A stretch of DNA of 39,047 nucleotides from Acidobacteriota bacterium (GTDB lineage Bacteria > Acidobacteriota > Vicinamibacteria > Vicinamibacterales > UBA2999), in contig JAUSDY010000174.1 in NCBI GenBank assembly GCA_030650395.1, forward strand, positions 1 through 39,047, read 5' to 3'. A model generated the notes under the pieces. The model had not been told where the DNA came from. It made no database searches and saw only the letters and a program-made list of their open reading frames with translations. Made by a program: the position numbers and the translations under genes. Positions 7,598 through 14,727 of this stretch are shown here, piece by piece. Every line of letters starts with the position of its first letter. Position 1 is the stretch's first letter.

Positions 7598-8845
7598 CTA
7601 CGCGCGGAACATCTTCAGTGTCTCGAACTTCTGCCCCAGCACCTTCGTGGCGTCGGCGCCGAGCCACCCGTCGATCATCGTGGCGTAGACCTGGCGGAAG
7701 TCGACGGTGTTCTCGAGGTTGTCGCCCAGCACCAGGTTGGTGAGGCTTGGCGCCTTGCCGTACAACCCGCCCTTCACGGCATTGCCGATCACGAAGTTCA
7801 CCTGCGCGGTGCCGTGGTCGGTGCCCAGGCTGGTGTTCTCCGGCACACGCCGCCCGAACTCGCTGTAGACGTACATCACCACGTCATCGGCGCGGCCGAT
7901 GCGCTGCATCTCCTGGAAGAAGCCGGCGATGGCATCCGAGCAGTACTCGAGCTGCCGATCGTGCGGGGACGCCTGGTTAACATGGGTGTCGAACAAGCTG
8001 CCGCGCAGCGGCACGTAGTACAGCCTGGTCGGAAAGTCGGCTTCGATGAGTGCCGCGACCTTATCGAGGTCGAGCAGGCGCAGGTCGGGGTTGGCCTTGC
8101 GCTGATACTGGCTCCAGGCGGCACGCACCACTTCCGATGCCTGGGCCGCGCTCTTCGTGACGTCCAGCACGTAGCGATGGGCGTCGCCCACCGGCGCCTG
8201 CGCCACCAGCGCGTCAACGACCGACTTCTCTTGCGAGAACAGCGCGCGCTGAAACCGCATGGGATCGATGAACACCAGCGGCACGTGATGCTCGGCCTTC
8301 ACCGCCAGCGTCTGGCTGTCGGAGATGTTCACGATCAGGTTGTCGCGCGACCCTGCCGGGTCCATCGCTGATGCGGTCCGGCCAATCCAGCCGTACTCGT
8401 TGCCGCTGTTGGGCGCCGCCGTGTGCATGAACGACATCGACGTGAAGTGCGAGAACGACGGCTGGTCGTAGCCCACGCCCTGGACGATCGCCACCTTGCC
8501 TTCGTCGTAGAGGCGCTTCATCCCGCGCATCGACCGGTGCCAGCCGAACTGCGCGTCGATCTTCAGCAGGTCCTTTTCCTTGATGCCGATCGTGGGCCGA
8601 TGCTTGTAGTACATCGGGTCGCCGTACGGCACGATCGTGTTCAGGCCGTCGTTGCCGCCGAACCACTCGAACACCACGAGAATCCGGCCGGAGGTCGCCG
8701 CCGCTGAAGCCCGGCTCGCCTGGGCCAGGACGAACGGCACGGGTCCCAGTCCACCAAAGAGGCCCAACCCGAGGCCGCCGGCACCGATCCGCATCATGTC
8801 GCGGCGCGAGACGCCACAGCCGCTCAATGGATTCCTGATTGTCAT
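7598..8845 (-). CDS. DUF1501 family protein, Tat-exported
   Basis: 415 residues. A twin-arginine signal is clear: SRRDMMRIG at residues 13-21 followed by a Gly/Leu-rich segment ending VPFVLAQAS. The mature part has the DUF1501 features (VVFEWFGGNDGLNTIVPYGDP, SEFGRRVPENTSLGTDHG), a fold related to alkaline phosphatase/sulfatases. The enzymatic role is not established. It is the upstream member of the DUF1501-DUF1800 pair. The ATG follows an AAGGCGGG ribosome binding site. An 83-bp intergenic region separates it from the divergent metalloprotease gene. Confidence 0.92.
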   Translation of the reverse strand: MTIRNPLSGCGVSRRDMMRIGAGGLGLGLFGGLGPVPFVLAQASRASAAATSGRILVVFEWFGGNDGLNTIVPYGDPMYYKHRPTIGIKEKDLLKIDAQFGWHRSMRGMKRLYDEGKVAIVQGVGYDQPSFSHFTSMSFMHTAAPNSGNEYGWIGRTASAMDPAGSRDNLIVNISDSQTLAVKAEHHVPLVFIDPMRFQRALFSQEKSVVDALVAQAPVGDAHRYVLDVTKSAAQASEVVRAAWSQYQRKANPDLRLLDLDKVAALIEADFPTRLYYVPLRGSLFDTHVNQASPHDRQLEYCSDAIAGFFQEMQRIGRADDVVMYVYSEFGRRVPENTSLGTDHGTAQVNFVIGNAVKGGLYGKAPSLTNLVLGDNLENTVDFRQVYATMIDGWLGADATKVLGQKFETLKMFRA

Positions 8846-8928
8846 GCCACCCGCCTTTCAACGGCGGGGCCAAGGATACCACCGGCGTCGCGCGCCGAAT
8901 CGACTGACGATAAGATGGAACAAACCTC

Positions 8929-10701
8929 ATGCCTCTGCGACGGTTGGCCATCGTTTCTCTCGCGGTGATCGCGGCCCTGACGGCGTCGCCCGTACCGCCG
9001 ACGGCAGCGCTGGCGCAGTCGCCCAACCCCTGCGTGGCGGCACTGGCGGCCGAGGGCGCCACGGCCATGCGCACGCCGCCCTTCCGCGCGCCGAAGTACG
9101 GCCGCTTCGGCGCGGATACGCGTGACATTCGCGATCTGTTGCAGCTCTCGGCGGTGTCCTCGCAGGCACGGTCACGTGCCACATCGACAGGCGCGCGGCC
9201 CGCGGCCGACCGCGACGACAACAACATCGCGATCCTCGAGGATAACGGCGGCGACCTGATCCTCCGCGCCAATCCGTTCGACCTGGCAAACACCGGGCTC
9301 CGCTTCGAACCAGCGGGCGCCGGATACGCCGTTACGATCACCGGCGCCGAGTTTCGCGCGGCGCTCGGCCGCACGCTGACCCTTGGCGACGACGACTCCG
9401 TCGCGCAGACGATCGCGTTCCCCTTCGAGTTCTACGGCCGCCGCTTCACGTCGCTGTTCGTCAACTCCGACGGCAACCTGACCTTCGAGGAGGGCGACAA
9501 CGCGTCGACCGCGCGCGGACTCGCGCGTCTCGCCTCGGGCGCGCCGCGGATTGCGCCCTTCTTTGCCGACCTCGATCCATCGGCGGGCGGCCGGGTGTTC
9601 TTCGACAGCGCCCCGGACGCGATAACGATCACGTGGTGCGCCGTGCCCGGCTTCGGGCTCCCGCAGGCGATGACCGTGCAGTCCGTGCTGTTCGCGAACG
9701 GCGCCATTGAATTCCGTTTTGGCGTGCCGGATCTCACCAACGGCATCGTGGCGCTGTCACCGGGCCGAACCGAAACGGTCACGGCCCTTGATTTGAGGAC
9801 CGGCGGCCAGGTGACCGAGCCGGTCGCGTTCGGCGAGCTGTTCACCGCGTCGCCCTCGCTCGACCTGGTGGCCGCCACCCGCAGGTTCTACCAGTCCCAC
9901 CCGGACAACTTCGAACAGCTGGTGTTCTGGACCGACACGACGGTGGTCACCACCGCCTTCGCCTTTGAATCCACGGTGAAGAACGCGATCACCGGCACCG
10001 GGCTGGAGGTCTTCGACTTCTCGGCCGAGCTCGGCAGCGGCGGATCTCTCGAGAGCGTCATCAACATGGACCGCATCTCGAAGTACCCCGACACGCCGGC
10101 CGCGAAGATATTCGGCGAGATCAGCGCCCTTGGCATCCTCGCGCATGAGACCGGCCACCGCTGGCTGGCGCGCCTGCTGTTTCGCAACGCCGACCGCTCG
10201 ATCTCGGATCAGCTGCTTGGCCGCCAACTGGCGCACTGGAGCTTCTTCATGGACTCCGACGGATCCGTCATGGAAGGCAACGAGATCGAGGACCTGGGCG
10301 GCGGCGCGTTTCGGACCGCGGCCGCCACCGAGAAATACAGCCGCCTCGACCTCTACGCGATGGGCCTGGCCACCGACGCCGAGGTGCCGCGCTGGTTCTT
10401 CATCGACGCGCCGATCTCCGATCGGACCCGCGAGTCCGGGCCGTTTGTCGGCAGCACCATTACCGGCACGCGCCGCGACGTGCTGATCCAGGACGTGATC
10501 GACGCTCTCGGCCCGCGTGCCCCTGCCGCGGCCGACTCGCCGCGCCTGCACCGGCAGGCCTTCGTGTTCGTCCGGCTGGCCACCGCCGTGCTCAATCCGC
10601 AGGACCTCACGCGCCTCGCCCGCATCCGCGAGGAGTTCGGCCCGTTCTTCAGCCGCGCCACTGAGAACCGCATGACGGTGCGCACGACGCTCGCGCCATA
10701 G
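8929..10701 (+). CDS. Secreted putative metalloprotease (HExxH), unrecognised family
   Basis: 590 residues with an N-terminal signal peptide ending near LAQS (residue 31). The middle part (about 150-300) contains FPFEFYGRRFTSLFVNSDGN and resembles nidogen-like/beta-sandwich extracellular domains. A zinc-protease motif HETGH is at 406-410, followed by WLARLLFRN; MEGNEIEDLGGG about 45 residues later could supply the third (Glu) ligand. These features point to a secreted zinc peptidase, but I cannot assign it to a named peptidase family. It is monocistronic: chrB is convergent 4 bp after its stop. The start ATG has only a weak ribosome binding site; a GATAAG-like box lies ~15 nt upstream. Confidence 0.65.
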   Translation: MPLRRLAIVSLAVIAALTASPVPPTAALAQSPNPCVAALAAEGATAMRTPPFRAPKYGRFGADTRDIRDLLQLSAVSSQARSRATSTGARPAADRDDNNIAILEDNGGDLILRANPFDLANTGLRFEPAGAGYAVTITGAEFRAALGRTLTLGDDDSVAQTIAFPFEFYGRRFTSLFVNSDGNLTFEEGDNASTARGLARLASGAPRIAPFFADLDPSAGGRVFFDSAPDAITITWCAVPGFGLPQAMTVQSVLFANGAIEFRFGVPDLTNGIVALSPGRTETVTALDLRTGGQVTEPVAFGELFTASPSLDLVAATRRFYQSHPDNFEQLVFWTDTTVVTTAFAFESTVKNAITGTGLEVFDFSAELGSGGSLESVINMDRISKYPDTPAAKIFGEISALGILAHETGHRWLARLLFRNADRSISDQLLGRQLAHWSFFMDSDGSVMEGNEIEDLGGGAFRTAAATEKYSRLDLYAMGLATDAEVPRWFFIDAPISDRTRESGPFVGSTITGTRRDVLIQDVIDALGPRAPAAADSPRLHRQAFVFVRLATAVLNPQDLTRLARIREEFGPFFSRATENRMTVRTTLAP

Positions 10702-10705
10702 TTGC

Positions 10706-11770
10706 CTACTTCGGGCGGCTGCCTTTGTGCTTCCGGGTGACCACGGACCGGGGGCGTGATGGCCGAATCGACTGGCCGAACGACCGATAGAGGGCTTCGA
10801 AGAGGGTCATGCCCTGATCCAGCAGCATGCTGTCGTCCATCGACGACAGCTGTAATCCATCGATGGTGATGCCAAGCGTCGCGGCCTCCGGCGCGCCAAA
10901 CTTGCCGTCCTTGAGATCGAGGTCGTGAACGATTTCAGCGATTCGTGCGACAGCGGGATCGCTGATGGCAAAGCGGGCTGCCAGCGTCTCGAAGGTGCAG
11001 CGATCCCCCTCGTGACCGAAACCGGCGCCGAACATGTCGAAGGGCAGCGCGTCACCAGCGCTTTTGACGTCGGTGATGAATCCAAAGCGCGCTTTCGAAT
11101 CGATGAATCTCCGGATCAGCCATGCGGAGGCCATCCGATCGACCCCTGGTCGCGGACGAGTCACCCACAGACGGCCGTCGTATTGGCCCGCATCCGCAGG
11201 ACCGCGCGTAGGTTGTGGGCCTTTCCCCTTGGCTGCGGACGGAGCCGCCGCCTCCAAATTGCCGAGTAGCGTAACGACGCGATCGCGTCCGGCGCTGCCG
11301 AAGAAATCGACGCGCTCGATGGCGGCAAACCGCTCTCGGTAGCGGGCGAGATCGCGACGTCGACCGGGGGGTCCTTGTCGAGACGCGCCGGCGCGCTGAA
11401 TCCGCTGCAATTCGCTTGCAAGTGCTGTGTAGGCCTGCTGCCGCACCTGGCGGAATTGGTCGATCAGTGCGGCCCCGGCTGCGGCATCGAGATGATCGGC
11501 TGAATACACGACGGCCTCGCCACCAGCCCCTTCAATTTCGACCTTCAGCCATTCGAAGTCCTCGCGTGACTCGGCCGTGTCAGGCAGCACGTAGACGGAC
11601 TGCTTGACCGCGACCGCACCCAGTTCCTGAAGGCGGCGCCAGGTCCGGACGCGCAGATTCGACGGGGTTGGTGGCAGTTGGTGGACCAGAAGCAACCAGC
11701 CCCGCGGACCTGCGCCGGGCAGGGGGCGCGCGCGAGTGACGCTGTTGGTCGTGGCAAGTGGCTTCCGCAT
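10706..11770 (-). CDS. chrB: ChrB-type chromate resistance protein/regulator
   Basis: 354 residues from the ATG at 11770. The N-terminal domain (WLLLVHQLPPTPSNLRVRTW...KQSVYVLPDT) and C-terminal domain (WVTRPRPGVDRMASAWLIRRFID..., FGHEGDRCTFETLA) both match ChrB, known as a chromate-responsive regulator or accessory protein for the ChrA efflux pump. No chrA is present nearby. An in-frame ATG at 11830 would add 20 residues and would be leaderless from a GATAAT box; I prefer 11770 because it keeps the palindromic operators out of the coding region and has a TATACT box ~24 nt upstream. The gene is divergent from a class-V aminotransferase gene, implying shared control. Confidence 0.85.
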   Translation of the reverse strand: MRKPLATTNSVTRARPLPGAGPRGWLLLVHQLPPTPSNLRVRTWRRLQELGAVAVKQSVYVLPDTAESREDFEWLKVEIEGAGGEAVVYSADHLDAAAGAALIDQFRQVRQQAYTALASELQRIQRAGASRQGPPGRRRDLARYRERFAAIERVDFFGSAGRDRVVTLLGNLEAAAPSAAKGKGPQPTRGPADAGQYDGRLWVTRPRPGVDRMASAWLIRRFIDSKARFGFITDVKSAGDALPFDMFGAGFGHEGDRCTFETLAARFAISDPAVARIAEIVHDLDLKDGKFGAPEAATLGITIDGLQLSSMDDSMLLDQGMTLFEALYRSFGQSIRPSRPRSVVTRKHKGSRPK

Positions 11771-11775
11771 GGCGT

Positions 11776-11864
11776 GTAACTGCTGTTGCCAAGTATACGG
11801 CCCTTTGCCGGGCGTGTGTAATGTAACCATGTTGACATTATCATGTAACAGTAGTTACATTACA
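11776..11864. promoter_or_regulatory. Divergent chrB/aminotransferase promoter region with three palindromic operators
   Basis: Three related palindromes of the form GTAAC-N3/4-GTTRC occur at 11776-11789 (GTAACtgctGTTGC), 11823-11834 (GTAACcatGTTG, imperfect) and 11845-11858 (GTAACagtaGTTAC). In addition TGTAATGTAAC (11817-11827) is the exact inverse of GTTACATTACA (11854-11864). A plus-strand promoter TTGACA (11832-11837)-17 bp-TTACAT (11855-11860) places transcription start at or next to the ATG at 11869, so the third operator overlaps the -10 box. On the minus strand TATACT and GATAAT are candidate -10 boxes for chrB. The binding protein could be ChrB or an unlinked repressor. Confidence 0.7.
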
Positions 11865-11868
11865 AACC

Positions 11869-13158
11869 ATGACTTTGAATCGCCGGCATTTTCTGTCGTT
11901 ATTGCCCGTCGCTGCGGTTCAGCCGCGGGTCTTCTCGTCGAGCGACGCACGCTTACTGCAGCAGCCCACTGCCGCATCGTTTCCTGCGCTGCGTCAGCAG
12001 GTCGCCGGCCGCCCACTGGCATATCTGGACAGCGCGGCGACAACGTTGCGCCCGCAGGCCGTGATCGACGCGCTCGCTGATTTCTATGCAACCGACAATG
12101 CGAACCCCGCGCCGGTGCACACGCTGGCTCGCCGCGCGGCATCCCGGTTGACGGCGGCGCGTCAGACCGTGGCGCGATTCATCAATGCCCCAAGTCCAAA
12201 CGAAATCATCTTCACGCGAGGATCGACCGAGGGGATCAACCTGATCGCCAGCACCTGGGGCGCTGCGAATCTCCGGCCGGGTGACGAAGTGATCCTCACG
12301 ATTGCGGAACACAACTCCAACCTGCTGCCGTGGACACGTGCGGCGAAACAGGCGGGCGCCACCGTTCGGGTTGTCGATTTAGACGAAGAGGGCCGCCTGC
12401 GGATCGACCAACTGAAGCAGATGACCTCTGCGAAGACCCGTCTCATCGCGTTCAGCCATGTTTCCAACGTGCTGGGCCTCGTCAATCCCGCCAAGGAAAT
12501 CTGCGCGCTGGCCAGGCAAGCTGGTGCGCGCGTCGTCATCGACGGCGCCCAGTCGGTACCCCACGTGAGCGTAGACGTGCAGGACATCGGCTGCGACTTC
12601 TACGTGTTCTCCGGTCACAAAATGCTCGGCCCGATGGCGACTGGCGTCGTGTGGGGTCGCCTGGATCTATTGGACGCGATGCCTGCGTACCACGTGGGTA
12701 GCAACATGGCCCACGACGTGGACTTCGAACATGCGGCGATCGAGCACGGAGCACAGAAGTTTCAAGCCGGAACGCCGGACGTCGCCGGGCCGGTCGGGTT
12801 GGCGGCGGCGATCGACTTCCTGACAGCGATGGGAAAAGACGCGACATGGCGTCACGATCAGGAGTTGGTGCGTCATGGTCTGGCGCGCTTGCGTGAGGTG
12901 AAGGGCTTGCGAATCATCGGACCAGTATCGGCGCCGAATCGCGTGCCGGTGTTTACGTTTGTGATCGACGGGAAGTCGCCTGTCGTCATCGCCAATGCTC
13001 TGGATGCACGAGGCATCGCCATTCGCGCAGGCGACATGGCGGCATTGCCGCTATTGAAACGCTTCGGCGTCTCCGCGGCTGCGCGCGTGTCCGCGTACGT
13101 GTATTCGACGACACACGATATCGACCGTCTGGTTCAGGCGCTCGCCGATATCGCTTGA
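11869..13158 (+). CDS. Class-V aminotransferase, SufS-like but lacking the catalytic Cys; possible Tat signal
   Basis: 429 residues with the fold-type I PLP features of the SufS/CsdA group: LDSAATTLRP, FTRGSTEGINLIA, VVIDGAQSVPH and the PLP-binding SGHKMLGP (Lys251). In true SufS enzymes the persulfide Cys lies in a RxGHHCAQP loop; here the same position reads RAGDMAALP (386-394), so the cysteine is absent and ordinary cysteine desulfuration is unlikely. The N-terminus NRRHFLSLLPVAAV resembles a twin-arginine signal, which would place the enzyme in the periplasm; it may also just be a spurious extension. The substrate is unknown. Position opposite chrB with shared operators suggests induction by the same stress. 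Confidence 0.8.
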   Translation: MTLNRRHFLSLLPVAAVQPRVFSSSDARLLQQPTAASFPALRQQVAGRPLAYLDSAATTLRPQAVIDALADFYATDNANPAPVHTLARRAASRLTAARQTVARFINAPSPNEIIFTRGSTEGINLIASTWGAANLRPGDEVILTIAEHNSNLLPWTRAAKQAGATVRVVDLDEEGRLRIDQLKQMTSAKTRLIAFSHVSNVLGLVNPAKEICALARQAGARVVIDGAQSVPHVSVDVQDIGCDFYVFSGHKMLGPMATGVVWGRLDLLDAMPAYHVGSNMAHDVDFEHAAIEHGAQKFQAGTPDVAGPVGLAAAIDFLTAMGKDATWRHDQELVRHGLARLREVKGLRIIGPVSAPNRVPVFTFVIDGKSPVVIANALDARGIAIRAGDMAALPLLKRFGVSAAARVSAYVYSTTHDIDRLVQALADIA

Positions 13159-13223
13159 GAGGTCTACGATGAGCCTGATCCATCGCATGTTGGGTCTGGC
13201 GTTGTCACAGGTATTATTTCCCC

Positions 13224-14219
13224 ATGGCAGCCCTTCGACTCAGCCAACGCCGCAAGCGCCGTCGGCTTCGCTCAGGGCAGGCTCTCGCGCGTCGCTTCAC
13301 CGGCATCGCGGCGATGCTGGTCTGGTCCGTCACTGCGGCGGCTCAGCCCGGGGCCCCCGCCACGCGGACTTTGCGTGGTGGGGTGGAGTCACCGGCCGCT
13401 CCTTCCGCGCCGCCGGATCAGTTTTTCAATTCCAACGGTGTTCGCATCAGGTACGTCGAGCAGGGGCAGGGGCCCGCGATCGTCCTGATGCATGGCTACA
13501 CCGGCACGCTGGATCGGCACTTCATCGCCAACGGCGTGTTCGCGAATCTGGCAAAAGATTATCGCGTCATCGCGATGGATCTGCGCGGGCACGGCAAGAG
13601 CGATAAGCCGCACGACCCCAAGGCGTACGGCGAGACGATGGCAGGCGATGTGGTGCGGCTGCTCGATCACTTGAAGATTCCGCGCGCGCACGTCTTGGGC
13701 TATTCGCTCGGCGCGATGATCGCCGGCCGGCTGGCGACGATGCATCCGACGCGGCTGATTGGCGTCGCGTACGTCGCCAGTTTGCCGCTGCTGGAGGGAG
13801 CGACGTACATGGACACGTTTGCTCAAGAGTCCGTGAAAGAGCTCGAGAGCGAGCTGCCGTTCAAGTCGCTCGTCGTCGCGCTGCAGCCACCCGGCGCGAA
13901 GCCGCCGTCAGACGATGACGTCCGCAAGGCGGTGGCGCCTCTGGTGGCGGCCAATGACGTGCGGGCGTTTGCCGCGCTCTGGCGCGGTTACAAGACGCTC
14001 ATCGTGTCCAACCAGCAGCTGACAGCGGTGCGGGTCCCGTCGATCGTGCTGATCGGCAGCGAAGACATCAGCGCCGCCGGCGTTCCGGAGCTGAAGAAGA
14101 TTCACCCGCAGATCCGGACGTTGGTGGTGCAGGGTGCTCAGCACGGCGGTCCCGAGGGCGTGATGCGGCGTCCCGAATTCATCGCGGCGCTGCGGGAGTT
14201 CCTCGCCAACGCGCGCTAG
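13224..14219 (+). CDS. Secreted alpha/beta hydrolase
   Basis: 331 residues. The alpha/beta-hydrolase core is complete: HG oxyanion motif (VLMHGYTG), MDLRGHGKSDKP, nucleophile elbow GYSLGA, acid residue near LIGSEDISAAG and catalytic His in VQGAQHGGP. The substrate cannot be predicted. A hydrophobic segment (FTGIAAMLVWSVTAAAQP, ~25-42) looks like a signal peptide preceded by an unusually long arginine-rich stretch. That stretch is encoded by a REP-like palindrome (13229-13283), so the annotated start may be displaced and the true start may lie at an internal codon near 13300. The ribosome binding site is poor. Confidence 0.8.
   Translation: MAALRLSQRRKRRRLRSGQALARRFTGIAAMLVWSVTAAAQPGAPATRTLRGGVESPAAPSAPPDQFFNSNGVRIRYVEQGQGPAIVLMHGYTGTLDRHFIANGVFANLAKDYRVIAMDLRGHGKSDKPHDPKAYGETMAGDVVRLLDHLKIPRAHVLGYSLGAMIAGRLATMHPTRLIGVAYVASLPLLEGATYMDTFAQESVKELESELPFKSLVVALQPPGAKPPSDDDVRKAVAPLVAANDVRAFAALWRGYKTLIVSNQQLTAVRVPSIVLIGSEDISAAGVPELKKIHPQIRTLVVQGAQHGGPEGVMRRPEFIAALREFLANAR
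13229..13283. repeat. REP-like palindromic element overlapping a gene start
   Basis: AGCCCTTCGACTC at the left and GCTCAGGGCAGGCT at the right form partial inverse complements (GCCCT/AGGGC plus AGCC/GGCT), the pattern of a common intergenic palindrome in high-GC genomes. It lies at codons 2-20 of the alpha/beta hydrolase frame and accounts for its arginine-rich N-terminus. Confidence 0.4.
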
Positions 14220-14263
14220 AGTAAACTTCTTCCGAGTACCACGTTTCAAAGGGGATTGAATCG

Positions 14264-14725
14264 ATGCGAATCAGAAATCTGCTTGTTTGCACTGCCGCCT
14301 TCACTGCCGCGCTCTTCTTCGCCACCCCGTCCTGGGCCCAGGTCGACCCGCGGGAGGCGCGATTCGGGGTCTGGGACAACTCGACCAATCCCAACAACGT
14401 CATGACCTACGAGGCCTTCGAGAAGGGCGGCAGTAAGCTCACCGTCAGCAACCCGAGCAATCCGGCGAGCGACTGGAGCTATGTGACGATGTTCGACGGC
14501 AAGTTCCGTCCCGTCACTGGCCAGCCGGGCTCCGAGACGGCCGTTGAGATCATCAACGCGAAGAGCATCCGCATCTACAACAAGCGGGACGGCGTGGTCA
14601 ACCAGGTGGTGATCAACACGTTATCGGAAGACAACAACACGATCAGCAACGAGTACATCCGCATGGACAAGGAAGGCAAGATCACGGGCGTCACGCACGT
14701 GACCTACCTCCGCCGCAAGAAGTAA
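14264..14725 (+). CDS. Small secreted protein of unknown function
   Basis: 153 residues with a clear signal peptide (MRIRNLLVCTAAFTAALFF...SWA, cleavage after about residue 25) and an AAGGGG ribosome binding site. The mature part starts VDPREARFGVWDNSTN and contains many beta-prone stretches (GSKLTVSN, SIRIYNKRDGVVNQVVI, ITGVTHVTYLRRKK), suggesting a small beta-barrel such as a lipocalin-like fold, but no family is recognised. It stops 2 nt before the trypsin-fold protein gene and is almost certainly co-transcribed with it. No cysteines suitable for disulfides are seen in the mature part. Confidence 0.75.
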   Translation: MRIRNLLVCTAAFTAALFFATPSWAQVDPREARFGVWDNSTNPNNVMTYEAFEKGGSKLTVSNPSNPASDWSYVTMFDGKFRPVTGQPGSETAVEIINAKSIRIYNKRDGVVNQVVINTLSEDNNTISNEYIRMDKEGKITGVTHVTYLRRKK

Positions 14726-14727
14726 CG

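Noticed and set aside
5953-7743. Long plus-strand open frame (596 codons) over the DUF1800 gene
   Set aside because: It is antisense to a well-supported DUF1800 gene, has His/Arg/Val-rich low-complexity composition and no recognisable domain; it is a by-product of high GC codon bias.
8214-9374. 386-codon minus-strand frame spanning the DUF1501/metalloprotease divergent region
   Set aside because: It crosses a divergent promoter region and both neighbouring real genes; composition is Arg/Ala/Ser-rich without domains.
13169-13606. Plus-strand frame starting MSLIHRMLGL just after the aminotransferase gene
   Set aside because: It overlaps the alpha/beta hydrolase gene in another frame and becomes Arg/His-rich low-complexity sequence; at most its first codons are a relic.
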